The notes: generated from the sequence alone by a model not told the origin. A stretch of 34,666 nt of DNA from Gammaproteobacteria bacterium (GCA_020847075.1 JADLCS010000045.1:1-34666); one strand, 5' to 3'. Shown: positions 20,413-29,048, counted from the stretch's first letter. Program-made: numbers and translations.

Positions 20413-20499
20413 GTCTACGGTCGGGGCGGTCCGGTGGCCTCCGGAGCGGGCGATGCGACCCAAGGATAGCCCAGACCCGATGACGCGGAAAGCGAGCTT

Positions 20500-21276
20500 A
20501 TGAAACAGGCGAAGGAAACGCTCTCCGGCGCGGAGGGACGGCGCGAACTGCGCGCATGGTACGAGGGACGGCTGGGTCAGTCGTTGCTCGAATGCGAGCG
20601 GCGCGAACTGGACGAGGTGCTGGCCAACCTGTTCGGCTATTATCTGCTGCAGGTCGGCGCGGCGATGGACGCCTATCTGCTGGAGGCCAGCCGTATACGG
20701 CATCAGGTCGTCGTCGACGGTGCCTGGCCGCCGGAGCCCTGTCAGGCCCTGCCGGCGCAGGTCGCGTGCCTGTGCGGACTGCCGCGACGGCTGCCGGTGC
20801 AGGGCGACAGTGTCGACGTGGTGCTGTTGCCGCATACGCTGGAATTCGCCCAGTCGGCGCATGAGGCGCTGCGCGAGGTCGAGCGGGTGCTGGTGGCGGA
20901 GGGGCATGTCGTCATCCTCGGTTTCAATCCCTGGAGCGCGTGGGGGATGCGGCGCCTGCTGCGCTGGCGCCGGCGGCGGCATGCGCCGTGGCACGGTACC
21001 TTCCGCGGCGCTCATCGCATCAAGGACTGGCTGTCGCTGCTCGGGTTCGACATCGTGCAGACGCGGCCGTATTTTTTCCGCCCCCCGCTGCAGCACGAGA
21101 CCACTATGAAAAGGCTGGAATGGCTCGAGCGCCTGGGGCGGCGCTGGTGGCCGCTGCTGGGCGGGGCCTATCTGATCGTGGCCCGGAAACGGGTGACCAC
21201 CCTGACGCCGCTGAAGCCGCGCTGGCGGCCGCGGCGCAGCCTGCTGCAGCCCGACGTGCCCAAGCCCACCGTCTGA
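20500..21276 (+). CDS. SAM-dependent methyltransferase-like protein with degenerate motif I
   Basis: The 258-aa protein is the class I methyltransferase-like protein conserved between gloB and rnhA in gammaproteobacteria. The middle shows the methyltransferase 11 features after the SAM-binding strand: [15 protein letters not shown], then a helix, then [21 protein letters not shown]. The usual glycine-rich SAM motif (D/ExGxGxG) is not seen; the expected position reads [13 protein letters not shown], so cofactor binding is uncertain. A basic C-terminal tail (RWRPRRSLL) follows. It starts a plus-strand run in which rnhA begins 11 bases after its stop. No substrate is known to me. Confidence 0.75.
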   Translation: MKQAKETLSGAEGRRELRAWYEGRLGQSLLECERRELDEVLANLFGYYLLQVGAAMDAYLLEASRIRHQVVVDGAWPPEPCQALPAQVACLCGLPRRLPVQGDSVDVVLLPHTLEFAQSAHEALREVERVLVAEGHVVILGFNPWSAWGMRRLLRWRRRRHAPWHGTFRGAHRIKDWLSLLGFDIVQTRPYFFRPPLQHETTMKRLEWLERLGRRWWPLLGGAYLIVARKRVTTLTPLKPRWRPRRSLLQPDVPKPTV

Positions 21277-21287
21277 TCGGAATCGAC

Positions 21288-21749
21288 ATGCAGGATATCG
21301 TGGAAATCTTTACCGACGGCGCCTGCCGCGGCAATCCGGGGCCGGGCGGATGGGGCGCCCTGCTGCGCTACAAGGGAAAGGAAAAACGTATCCGCGGCGC
21401 CGAGCCCCATACCACCAACAACCGCATGGAGCTGACAGCGGCGATCGAGGCGTTGACGTCGCTCACGCGCCCCTGCCGCGTCAGCTTGACCACGGACTCG
21501 CAATATGTGAAAAAGGGCGTGAACGAATGGCTGGCGGACTGGAAGCGGCGCGGATGGAAGACGGCCGACAAGAAGCCGGTGAAGAATGTCGATCTGTGGC
21601 AGCGGATGGACGCGGCCGTCGCACGCCATACCATCGAATGGCACTGGGTGCGCGGCCATACCGGGCACCCGGAAAACGAACTGGCCGACGCGCTCGCGAA
21701 TCAGGCGATCGACGCCATGATCGCGCGGGGCGGGACGACGGAGCCCTAG
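21288..21749 (+). CDS. rnhA: Ribonuclease HI
   Basis: RNase HI cuts the RNA strand of RNA-DNA hybrids during replication and R-loop removal. With the ATG at 21288 the protein is 153 aa, and the active-site residues fall at D10, E48, D70, H124 and D134, exactly the numbering of E. coli RNase HI, which supports the start. The basic-protrusion region ([17 protein letters not shown]) used for hybrid binding is present. It is 11 bases after the methyltransferase gene and 45 bases before dnaQ, so the genes are probably cotranscribed. Confidence 0.97.
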   Translation: MQDIVEIFTDGACRGNPGPGGWGALLRYKGKEKRIRGAEPHTTNNRMELTAAIEALTSLTRPCRVSLTTDSQYVKKGVNEWLADWKRRGWKTADKKPVKNVDLWQRMDAAVARHTIEWHWVRGHTGHPENELADALANQAIDAMIARGGTTEP

Positions 21750-21794
21750 CACGGCGCGCAAGCCCCCGGAGACCGTTGTGAACAGGATGTCTTC

Positions 21795-22511
21795 ATGCGA
21801 CAGATAGTGCTCGATACGGAAACCACGGGGCTGGAGCCCGCGCAGGGGCACCGTATCATCGAGGTCGGCTGCGTGGAGATGATCAACCGCCGTCTGACCG
21901 GGCGTCATTACCACCAGTATCTGCAACCGGACCGCGAGATCGACGCCGGCGCCGCCGAGGTGCACGGCATCACCGGCGAATTTCTGCGCGACAAGCCGCG
22001 CTTCTCCGATGTGGTGGAGGAGTTCCTCGATTTCGTGCGCGGCGCCGAGCTGATTATCCACAACGCGCCGTTCGATCTCGGTTTCCTTCGCCACGAGTTC
22101 GGGCTGCTGAAGCGGTCGTGGGACGAGGCGGCGTGCGGCGTGGTCGACACGCTGGCCCTCGCGCGCGGGCGCCACCCCGGCCAGAAGAACAACCTGGACG
22201 CCCTGTGCAAGCGTTACGGCATAGACAATTCCGAGCGCACGCTGCACGGCGCCCTGCTCGACGCCGAGATCCTCGCCGACGTCTATCTGGCGATGACCGG
22301 CGGGCAGAGCCGTCTGTTGCTGGAGGCGGAGCCCGAGGCCGTCACCCTGGTCAGCCAGGCGCCGGTGGTCCGCCTGTCGGCCGATCGCGCGCCGTTGCCC
22401 GTGATCCATGCGAGCGAGGTGGAACGGGAGTCGCATGCGCGGCAGCTCGAGGCGATCGACCGGGCGAGCGGCGGCAAGTGCGTCTGGCTGCGGCTGGACA
22501 CGCCGGCCTGA
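21795..22511 (+). CDS. dnaQ: DNA polymerase III epsilon subunit (3'-5' proofreading exonuclease)
   Basis: DnaQ is the proofreading subunit of the replicative polymerase. The 238-aa protein has the DEDDh exonuclease motifs: LDTETTG (D7, E9), HNAPFD (D94) and HGALLDAEI (H151, D156). Just after the nuclease domain QSRLLL (171-176) lies where the beta-clamp-binding motif of epsilon is found, and the C-terminal tail would contact the alpha subunit. The rnhA-dnaQ neighbourhood is conserved in gammaproteobacteria; here both run in the same direction, and the TerB-like gene follows 22 bases later. Confidence 0.96.
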   Translation: MRQIVLDTETTGLEPAQGHRIIEVGCVEMINRRLTGRHYHQYLQPDREIDAGAAEVHGITGEFLRDKPRFSDVVEEFLDFVRGAELIIHNAPFDLGFLRHEFGLLKRSWDEAACGVVDTLALARGRHPGQKNNLDALCKRYGIDNSERTLHGALLDAEILADVYLAMTGGQSRLLLEAEPEAVTLVSQAPVVRLSADRAPLPVIHASEVERESHARQLEAIDRASGGKCVWLRLDTPA

Positions 22512-22533
22512 GATCCGGGCCTCCGGCGGCGCC

Positions 22534-22986
22534 ATGATCAAGAGGATCGGCCGTTTCTTTCAGGAGCGCCTCCAGCCGTCCGAGGGCGGCGGTCACGAGG
22601 AAAGGCTACGGCTCGCCACGGCCGCGCTGCTGATCGAAATGACGCGCGCCGATTTCAGCGTGACGGATTCCGAGCGCGTGGCGGTGGACCGCCTACTGCG
22701 CGAACACTTCGGGCTGGACGAGGCGCAGACGCGCGAACTGGTCGAACTGGCCGAGCTGGAGGTGAAGACCAGTGCCTCCTTGTTTCAGTTCACTCATCTC
22801 ATCGACAAGCATTTCGCGCTCGAGCAGAAGATCGCCATCGTCGAACTGATGTGGCGTGTGGCCTATTCCGACCAGGACAAGGCCCACCACGAGGAGCATC
22901 TGGTGCGCAAGGTCGCGGAGCTGCTGCACGTGCCGCATTCGGCCTTCATCCGCGCGCGCGACAGGGCCTCCGGGGCGGGGCGTTGA
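22534..22986 (+). CDS. TerB family protein (tellurite resistance TerB-like)
   Basis: The 150-aa all-helical protein matches the TerB-like family: LATAALLIEMTRADFSVTDSE near the N-terminus and MWRVAYSDQDKAHHEEHLVRKVAELL in the second half, both carrying the acidic positions that bind metal in TerB homologues. There is no signal peptide or membrane segment. No other ter genes are present, so a role in tellurite resistance should not be assumed; stand-alone TerB-like proteins are common and mostly uncharacterised. It begins 22 bases after dnaQ and ends 22 bases before the convergent nhaD gene. Confidence 0.82.
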   Translation: MIKRIGRFFQERLQPSEGGGHEERLRLATAALLIEMTRADFSVTDSERVAVDRLLREHFGLDEAQTRELVELAELEVKTSASLFQFTHLIDKHFALEQKIAIVELMWRVAYSDQDKAHHEEHLVRKVAELLHVPHSAFIRARDRASGAGR

Positions 22987-23008
22987 GGTCTGTCCGCGTC
23001 CGTGACCG

Positions 23009-24496
23009 CTACATTAGGTGCGCATTGATGAGCATGTGGCTGGCGATGCTCGCGATATAGCCCAGCGCGACCGCCCATGACCAGCGCAGGTGGGAGAAGA
23101 ACGTATAGACCCCGCGCGCCTGCCCCATCAGGGCCACGCCCGCGGCCGAACCGATCGACAGCAGCGAACCTCCGACGCCGGCCGTCATCGTGACCAGCAG
23201 CCACTGCCCGTGCGACATGTCCGGATTCATGGTGAGCACGGCGAACATCACCGGGATGTTGTCCACCACGGCGGACAGCACGCCGATCAGGATATTGGCC
23301 CAGGTCGGCCCGAGATCGACGTAGAGGGTCTGCGAGGCCAGCGCCAGGTACCCCACCGTTCCGAGCCCGCCCACGCACAGGATGACGCCGTAGAAGAACA
23401 TCAGGGTGTCCCACTCGGCCCGCTTCATGCTGATGAAGATATCGAACGGCTTGCCGGGTGGTCCGGTCGAGATGTCCAGGGCGCCATCCTCCGGTCCGCC
23501 GATGTGCGGCGCGCGCGTCTCGCTCAGCGTCAGGCGGTAACCGTACAGCTTGAGCAGGCCGAGGCCCATCATCATGCCCACGACGGGGGGGAGGTGCAGG
23601 AAATTGTGCATCAGGACCGTGATCGCGATGGTGAGGAAGAACAGGCCGATGACGATGAAACCGCCCTGCTTGACTCGCACGGCCTCGGCCCGGCCGCCCG
23701 GGCGCCCCCTGGGCACGGTGAACGACATGATCGCGGCCGGAACGAGCCAGTTGATCAGCGCCGGGATGAACAGGTTGAAGAACTCGAAGAACTGGACCGC
23801 GCCCTTTTGCCACACCATCAGCGTGGTGATGTCGCCGAACGGGCTGAAGGTCCCGCCGGCGTTGGCGGCGACCACGATGTTGATGCACGCCACCGTCACG
23901 AAGGACCGGTTGTCCGCGCCCACGGCGATGACTACCGCGGCCATGATCAGGGCGGTGGTGAGATTGTCGACGACGGGCGAGATGAAGAAGGCGAGCAGGC
24001 CGGTGATCCAGAAGATGGCGCGCAGCGAATAACCCGAGACGATCAGCCAGGCGCGCAGTGCCTCGAAGACGTTGCGCTCGATCATGGTGTTGATATAGGT
24101 CATGGCCGTCAGCAGGAACAGCAGCAGTTCGGCGTATTCCAGCAGGTGATGCCGTACCTCCCCGCCCGCTGTCGTGATGTCGCCGGCCTGCGTATACGCG
24201 ATGGCGATCAGTATCCAGATGAGTCCGGCGGCGAACACCACCGGCTTGGACTTGCGCAGGTGGATGAATTCCTCGAGCACGACGAGGCCGTAGGCGATGA
24301 CGAAGATGACGAGGCAGGCGATGCCCGCCCAGTGATCGGTGAGGTCGAGCAGCGTGCCGGCGGCCGGCGGCGGGGATTCCGCGTACGACAACGGCGGCCA
24401 GGCGGACAACAGCAGGAGCGCGAATATCGGCCACAGACGCGCCGGCGTGTATCGCGCCCGTGCGGCGCTGTCCGCGGGGGAGGATCGATGGGTCAC
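23009..24496 (-). CDS. nhaD: Na+/H+ antiporter NhaD
   Basis: NhaD exports Na+ (or Li+) in exchange for protons, typically in marine and haloalkaliphilic bacteria. The 495-aa protein has an N-terminal hydrophobic leader ending around SYAES and about 12 further membrane segments. Family blocks include FFISPVVDNLTTALIM, NAGGTFSPFGDITTLMVW and the mirrored second-half block VLSAVVDNIPVMFAVL, the paired VDN motifs of the ion transporter superfamily. The start appears to be GTG at 24496. It is convergent with the terB-like gene and divergent from the Deg protease gene. Confidence 0.92.
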   Translation of the reverse strand: MTHRSSPADSAARARYTPARLWPIFALLLLSAWPPLSYAESPPPAAGTLLDLTDHWAGIACLVIFVIAYGLVVLEEFIHLRKSKPVVFAAGLIWILIAIAYTQAGDITTAGGEVRHHLLEYAELLLFLLTAMTYINTMIERNVFEALRAWLIVSGYSLRAIFWITGLLAFFISPVVDNLTTALIMAAVVIAVGADNRSFVTVACINIVVAANAGGTFSPFGDITTLMVWQKGAVQFFEFFNLFIPALINWLVPAAIMSFTVPRGRPGGRAEAVRVKQGGFIVIGLFFLTIAITVLMHNFLHLPPVVGMMMGLGLLKLYGYRLTLSETRAPHIGGPEDGALDISTGPPGKPFDIFISMKRAEWDTLMFFYGVILCVGGLGTVGYLALASQTLYVDLGPTWANILIGVLSAVVDNIPVMFAVLTMNPDMSHGQWLLVTMTAGVGGSLLSIGSAAGVALMGQARGVYTFFSHLRWSWAVALGYIASIASHMLINAHLM

Positions 24497-24617
24497 GGAT
24501 CAGGCCTTGTGTTGGGGATGGCGGATTTTCCCATGTCGCGCCGGCCCGGTCCAGCGTGACGGGCCTCGGGGCGGGGCGGGCTTCGTCCCGCCGGCGTTGT
24601 CTCGATGCGGGATATTC

Positions 24618-24646
24618 TTTACAATTCCGCGCTCATGCGGTGTATT
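24618..24646 (+). promoter_or_regulatory. Probable promoter of the Deg-type protease gene
   Basis: TTTACA (24618-24623), a 17-bp spacer and TGTATT (24641-24646) lie about 100 bases before the protease ATG, in the most AT-rich part of the nhaD/protease intergenic region. Confidence 0.5.
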
Positions 24647-24743
24647 TCCCGCGATTTTCCTCCGCTGTTTGTACCTGCGCCGCGGCCGGGTCCGCGCGAG
24701 GAAGGTTTTTTCGTCGCCGCATCCTGAACCGGAAGGAGACGCC

Positions 24744-26246
24744 ATGAAGCATCCGCATGACGAGACCGCATCCGCCGGGATGCGCAAGGCGACCGGGGGC
24801 GGCGTGCTGCCGGCGCTGCTCGCGGTGTTCCTGTCGCTGTCCGCACCGCCCGCGGGCGCGGTGGATCTCGGTTCGGTCTCCAACGCCGTGGTCAAACTCT
24901 ACGTCACGCGCCAGGGCTGGGATGTCCGCCAGCCCTGGGCGCGCGAGCAGGCGAACCGACGGACCTGTTCGGGGTTTTTCATCGAGCAGGGCATCCTGAC
25001 CAACGCGCATTGCGTCATGGACGCCACCTTCATCCAGATCGAGGTGCCCGGGCTGGCGGACAAGATCGAGGCCGAGCGTGTCGCGGTCAACCATCAGAGC
25101 GATCTGGCCCTGCTCAAGCCGAAGAATCCGGACGCGTTGCCCAGGGGGATCGCCCGGATCCGTTTCGGCAAGCTGCCCGAGCCGCGCGACAAGGTGGTGA
25201 CCGTGGGCTACGCCATCGGGGGGCGGCAGGTTTCCTATACCGAAGGCGTGGTTTCCCGCATCGATATCATGGCCTATGCGCACAGCGGTTTCGAGAACCT
25301 GCTGGTGCAGACCGACGCGGCGATCAACATGGGGAATTCCGGCGGGCCGGTCTTCTCGGACGAGACCGGCGATTGCGTCGGGGTCGCGACGCAGCGGTTC
25401 TCGGGGACGATCGGCTATTTCGTTCCGGGCATGGTGATCCAGCATTTCCTCGCCGATTTCAAGGACGGCCGGGTGGACGGCGTGCCGTTCATTGGGGTGG
25501 GCACCCAGTCGCTGGAGAATCCCGCCCTGCGCGCCTCCCTCGGAATGACACCGGAACAGAGCGGTCTGCTGATCACCAGCGTGGCGCAGGAGGGCGGGGC
25601 CGAGGGCATCCTGGAGGTCGACGACGTGCTGCTGTCCGTCGCCGGCGCCCGGGTCTTCAACGACGGGCGGATCACCCTGCGCGACAACAGCCGGATCGGC
25701 GTGGGTTACGAGATCTCCCGCCGCCAGGTGGGTGAATCGCTCCCCCTGACCGTGCTGCGCGACGGCAGGGTGATCAAGAAGGCGGTCACGCTCACCAGCC
25801 ACGAGTTCAAGGTGATCCCCACGCTGCCGCAGTACGATACCCAGCCGCGCTATTACGTCGCGGGCGGGCTGCTGTTCCGCGCGGTGGAGCCGAGATACTA
25901 CATCCCCACGGATCCGCAGGCCACCGTGGCGGACATCCCGTTCAATATTCGCAAGTACTTCGACACGCCGCGCAGCGAGGCGGAGGGTATCGAAGAGCTG
26001 GTGATCATCAGCGACGTCTTCGAGGCCGAGGTCAACGCCGGTTACGGCGGGCTGGTGGAGAATACCCGCGTCGCGACGGTCAACGGGCGCGCCATCCGCC
26101 GGCTGGAGGACGTCGCCGCGGCGATCGCGGAAAATACCGGCGACTATCACATCATCGAGCTGGAGGACAAGCGCAGGATCGTGTTGAGCCGCGCGCAGGC
26201 CGAGGCCGAGGAGCGCAACATCCGCCGGCGCTACAATATCCCGTGA
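24744..26246 (+). CDS. Secreted Deg/HtrA-type serine protease with PDZ domains, plant Deg9/10-like layout
   Basis: The 500-aa trypsin-like protease is probably periplasmic: the N-terminus has a basic stretch and a hydrophobic run ending PPAGA-VD. The catalytic triad is H89 (TNAHC), D120 (SDLALL) and S199 (GNSGGP). A PDZ domain follows at about 245-355. The C-terminal part, with YYVAGGLLFRAVEPRYY, a block EELVIISDVFEAEVNAGYGG and a second PDZ-like end (VATVNGRAIRRLEDV, final NIP), resembles the organisation of plant Deg9/Deg10 proteases rather than classic DegP/DegS. The start is fixed by an excellent ribosome-binding site, GGAAGGAG, 5 bases before the ATG. The substrate is unknown. Confidence 0.88.
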   Translation: MKHPHDETASAGMRKATGGGVLPALLAVFLSLSAPPAGAVDLGSVSNAVVKLYVTRQGWDVRQPWAREQANRRTCSGFFIEQGILTNAHCVMDATFIQIEVPGLADKIEAERVAVNHQSDLALLKPKNPDALPRGIARIRFGKLPEPRDKVVTVGYAIGGRQVSYTEGVVSRIDIMAYAHSGFENLLVQTDAAINMGNSGGPVFSDETGDCVGVATQRFSGTIGYFVPGMVIQHFLADFKDGRVDGVPFIGVGTQSLENPALRASLGMTPEQSGLLITSVAQEGGAEGILEVDDVLLSVAGARVFNDGRITLRDNSRIGVGYEISRRQVGESLPLTVLRDGRVIKKAVTLTSHEFKVIPTLPQYDTQPRYYVAGGLLFRAVEPRYYIPTDPQATVADIPFNIRKYFDTPRSEAEGIEELVIISDVFEAEVNAGYGGLVENTRVATVNGRAIRRLEDVAAAIAENTGDYHIIELEDKRRIVLSRAQAEAEERNIRRRYNIP

Positions 26247-26262
26247 GCGTCCCGCGCGGCTT

Positions 26263-26292
26263 TTGCCAAGCCGGCGGATGTGCTTCTATACT
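26263..26292 (+). promoter_or_regulatory. Sigma70-type promoter of the beta-propeller gene
   Basis: TTGCCA (26263-26268), an 18-bp spacer and TATACT (26287-26292) lie 58 bases before the ATG at 26350. Both boxes match 5 of 6 consensus bases. Confidence 0.6.
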
Positions 26293-26349
26293 AGCCGCTC
26301 GTCATCCGCGCGGCGCGGTTTCCCGGTTTTCATCATGAGGTGAGTGGAC

Positions 26350-27627
26350 ATGCAGAACGAAGCCGGCAATTGGTCCCTGGCGTGTCACCTGGATTTCGGC
26401 GGCACGGGCAAGGTCGCGGTGGTCGCGCACCGGGACGGCAAGACCACGGTGCATGCGATACCCTCCGCGCCCGCGAGCGGCAAGGCGCCGGGCTATCGGC
26501 CGATGTATCTCGGCGTGGCGCCGGGCAGCCGGCACGTACTGCTGATGGACCCCGTGAGCAAGGCGGTCAGTCGCGCGGAGGCCCTGCCGGTCGACGCCGC
26601 TGCCCATTACGCCTATCCCGAGCCCGGCACCGGGCGCTGGTGGTATTCCAACGACGGCGACGAGGAGACCGGCAACGATCCCCTGTGCAGCGGCGGGGGC
26701 GCGACCATGACGGTGGTCGAGGAGGGGGAGAACGGCGCGCCCGGGGTCCTCGCGTCCATCTGCGTCGGCCGCGGGCATCACGTGCCCAGCTTCACCGGGC
26801 CGGGCGCGGGCCATCCCGCGCTGCCGCGCCGCGCCTATGTCAGCAACCTGCAGGACGGCACGATCTCTGTGCTCGGCAACGATCCCTCGGACGGGTCCGG
26901 CTATCTCGCCGCGGGCGGGCTGATCAATCTGTGCGAGCCGGTGAAGGAGAAGGACGGCGCCATGCAGGCCCCGAACAACGCCTTCCCTCACGGCAATGTG
27001 TATTCCCCGGTCAGCGGGCGCGTCTACAACCTGAACAATGGCTACGGCACCGTGGCCGTGATCGATCCGCTGAACAACGGGATCGAGGCGCGCATCGAGT
27101 TCAAGGGTTGCAGCAACCTGCTGCTCTCGCCCGACGGCCGCTTCGTCGTCGGCAAGGGGGCGGACCGCAAGGGTGATCCCGATCACGTCATGGGGCGCCT
27201 CATCGTGCTCGATGCCGCCGCCGGCCGGGTCGTGGCCAGGCTCGATCTGCAGGACGTCTATCCCAGCACCTATCGTTTCAGCCCCGACGGCCGCCGGCTC
27301 TATGTCACCACGGCGGCGACCGGCAAGGGGACCCAGCACGCGAACCTGAAGAAATCGTCGGTGCTGGTCTACGACAGCTCGGCGCTGCCCGAACTGCGCC
27401 TGACGGCGGAGCTCGCGGTCGGGCTCGCCGACTGCAGCCGGCGGCCGATCGCGTTCCTGCGTCGGCAGCAGGCGATCGAGCGCATCTTCGTGCCCAACCC
27501 GACCGACGGCACGCTGTCCGTCCTGGACGGCGCCGGCGCCCTGATGGAGACGGTGCGCATCAGCGAGTCGCCGGTCGCCGAGCTCAATTTCTCCCTGTTC
27601 GGGGCCGACAACCTCTACGGAAGCTGA
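26350..27627 (+). CDS. Beta-propeller (YVTN/cytochrome cd1-like repeat) protein of unknown function
   Basis: The 425-aa protein consists of blade-like repeats, for example VYNLNNGYGTVAVIDPLNNG, RLIVLDAAAGRVVARLDL and RLYVTTAATGKG, typical of YVTN-type seven-bladed propellers. No signal peptide or membrane segment is visible, so a cytoplasmic location is suggested, unlike most YVTN proteins. Several Cys residues are spread through it. The ATG at 26350 is preferred over the GTG two codons earlier because GAGGTGAG lies 5-7 bases before it. It has its own promoter and a terminator-like hairpin downstream, so it appears to be a single-gene unit. I do not recognise a specific function. Confidence 0.75.
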   Translation: MQNEAGNWSLACHLDFGGTGKVAVVAHRDGKTTVHAIPSAPASGKAPGYRPMYLGVAPGSRHVLLMDPVSKAVSRAEALPVDAAAHYAYPEPGTGRWWYSNDGDEETGNDPLCSGGGATMTVVEEGENGAPGVLASICVGRGHHVPSFTGPGAGHPALPRRAYVSNLQDGTISVLGNDPSDGSGYLAAGGLINLCEPVKEKDGAMQAPNNAFPHGNVYSPVSGRVYNLNNGYGTVAVIDPLNNGIEARIEFKGCSNLLLSPDGRFVVGKGADRKGDPDHVMGRLIVLDAAAGRVVARLDLQDVYPSTYRFSPDGRRLYVTTAATGKGTQHANLKKSSVLVYDSSALPELRLTAELAVGLADCSRRPIAFLRRQQAIERIFVPNPTDGTLSVLDGAGALMETVRISESPVAELNFSLFGADNLYGS

Positions 27628-27660
27628 ATATTTCCCGGATCATCCCTCCTGTCCCTGTTT

Positions 27661-27691
27661 CCCGCCCCGGCGTACGCCGGTGGGCGGGTTT
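27661..27691 (+). terminator. Terminator-like hairpin after the beta-propeller gene
   Basis: CCCGCCC pairs with GGGCGGG around an inner CGGC/GCCG stem, followed by only TTT. It begins 34 bases after the stop codon. The stem is strong, the U-tract short. Confidence 0.5.
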
Positions 27692-27852
27692 CGCGGGCGG
27701 AGGACCGTGGCCTGACGGGACGGCGGGCCGGCAGCAAGACGGACGGCGTGGGGGCTGGGCCCCTGCCGGCGTCCGTTGGATAACAACTATAAAGAATTTC
27801 GCCGGGCGATGCGGACGACCCCGGCGGCTTCGTCTCGGAAAGGGTGGGTGTA

Positions 27853-28026
27853 ATGAGTGGGATGGCGCGCAGTACCCGCAGACAAACGCTGAATCGATAT
27901 TATCTCAAGGACGGTAAATGGTATGTGGAGACGCGGGAGGGCGTCTTGGGGCCGTTCGTGCGCCGCGAAGAGGCCGTCGTCTGCCTGGAAAGGCACAAGC
28001 GCAAGTACGTCTCGAAGCGCGGTTGA
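27853..28026 (+). CDS. Small conserved-looking protein with WYVETREG...GPF motif, unknown function
   Basis: The 57-aa basic protein has the core GKWYVETREGVLGPFVRREEA and a Lys/Arg-rich C-terminus. I recall short gammaproteobacterial proteins with a GKWYFxTREGxxxGPF core (DUF6316-like), and the resemblance is the reason for calling this real; that link is from memory. An in-frame GTG lies three codons upstream; the ATG is preferred because the purine-rich AAAGGGTGGG lies just before it. There is no signal peptide. It stands alone between the propeller gene and the convergent gene at 28057. Confidence 0.6.
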   Translation: MSGMARSTRRQTLNRYYLKDGKWYVETREGVLGPFVRREEAVVCLERHKRKYVSKRG

Positions 28027-28056
28027 CGGCGCGCCTGCCCGGGGCGCCGCGCTGTT

Positions 28057-28602
28057 TCAGTCCAGCGCCCCCAGCCACGCCAGCACCGCCGCCGGGATTT
28101 CTTCCGGCTGCCGGTAGCTCAGCAGCGTGAATCGGCGCGGGTATTCCAGGCCGAGCTGCAGGACATTGGAAAGGTTGAGCGTGCCGTCCAGACGCTCGGC
28201 GCTGTAGAAGCCGAGCACGGGTTTGCCCGCGGTCAGGAAACGCATCGTGTTCACGCCGGAGCCGAAGCCCGCCTCGTCGTAGCAGTAGACCGCCACCCGC
28301 GCCTCGGCGCGGAAGCGATCGTCGCGTTCCAGCATGAACTCCGTCGCCGCCGTCACCTCATCCCGGCCGTTTCCGCGCGCGGCGAAATATCCCGGCCAAT
28401 CCCTGTCGTAGTACTCGATCGGGTCGCAGATCCGGCGCGCCAGCGCGGCGCGCTCCATGTCGGGGAACTGTCTCCGGTAATAGCGGTAGCGCGTATCGTA
28501 ACCCAGCCCGGAGGCTTCCAGCGCCTCGATCACGAGTGTCTTGAAGGCCCAGGTCGTGGCGGTGGCGTGCATCCCCTTGCCGCTGACGTAACACGGGATC
28601 AT
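28057..28602 (-). CDS. Uncharacterised protein, possibly nucleoside 2-deoxyribosyltransferase-like
   Basis: The 181-aa soluble protein begins MIPCYVSGKGMHATATTWAF. The second half reads like a Rossmann-type strand-loop-helix-strand: ARVAVYCYDEAGFGSGVN, then a helix, then TAGKPVLGFY. This resembles the D-x-G-T...GKPV pattern of nucleoside 2-deoxyribosyltransferase-like folds, but the match is weak and no catalytic Glu is identified, so the function is left open. GGAG lies about 12 bases before the ATG. It is convergent with the small gene at 27853 and divergent from the secreted protein gene at 28782. Confidence 0.65.
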   Translation of the reverse strand: MIPCYVSGKGMHATATTWAFKTLVIEALEASGLGYDTRYRYYRRQFPDMERAALARRICDPIEYYDRDWPGYFAARGNGRDEVTAATEFMLERDDRFRAEARVAVYCYDEAGFGSGVNTMRFLTAGKPVLGFYSAERLDGTLNLSNVLQLGLEYPRRFTLLSYRQPEEIPAAVLAWLGALD

Positions 28603-28781
28603 GCGTCTCGCGTCTCCTCGAATCCACGGGGACGAGGGTGTCTCCCCGGGTCAGGGACGATGGTACGGATTGCCCGCGCGGGCCGCAATAGGCGCGCTAG
28701 GGCGCGCGGGGCGGAAGGGATAGAATAGGAAGCGATCCGCCGCCGCCGGCGGGAGGACGACACGATTATGAGGAGCCCGCC

Positions 28782-29048
28782 ATGAAGACATCCATCGTTA
28801 CCGCCGCGTTGTTGTTCACGCTTGCCCCGCTCGCCCTGGCCGATGACACGTCCACGATCGAGTCCGAGTGCAAGGCCATCGCCGAATCCCACGGCGTCGC
28901 CGCCGACAAGCTCGACGACTGGATGAAGCGCTGCGTCGAGCGTACAAAAGAGATGCAGCACAGGATGGAGGAAGGCGGTAAGACCCATGGCGCCGGGCCG
29001 GGCGATATGGGTGACGCGCATGGGAAATCGCAACAAGAGAATCGCTGA
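28782..29048 (+). CDS. Small secreted protein of unknown function
   Basis: The 88-aa product has a clear Sec signal peptide (MKTSIVTAALLFTLAPLALA followed by DD), so the mature protein of about 68 residues should be periplasmic. The mature part is helical and highly charged with two Cys (in SECKAI and KRCVERT) that could form a disulfide, and ends in a Gly/His/Gln-rich tail. AGGAG lies 7 bases before the ATG. I do not recognise the family. Confidence 0.72.
   Translation: MKTSIVTAALLFTLAPLALADDTSTIESECKAIAESHGVAADKLDDWMKRCVERTKEMQHRMEEGGKTHGAGPGDMGDAHGKSQQENR

Noticed and set aside
22534-22986. Tellurite resistance operon
   Set aside because: Only a TerB-like gene is present; terC, terD, terE and partners are absent from the window.
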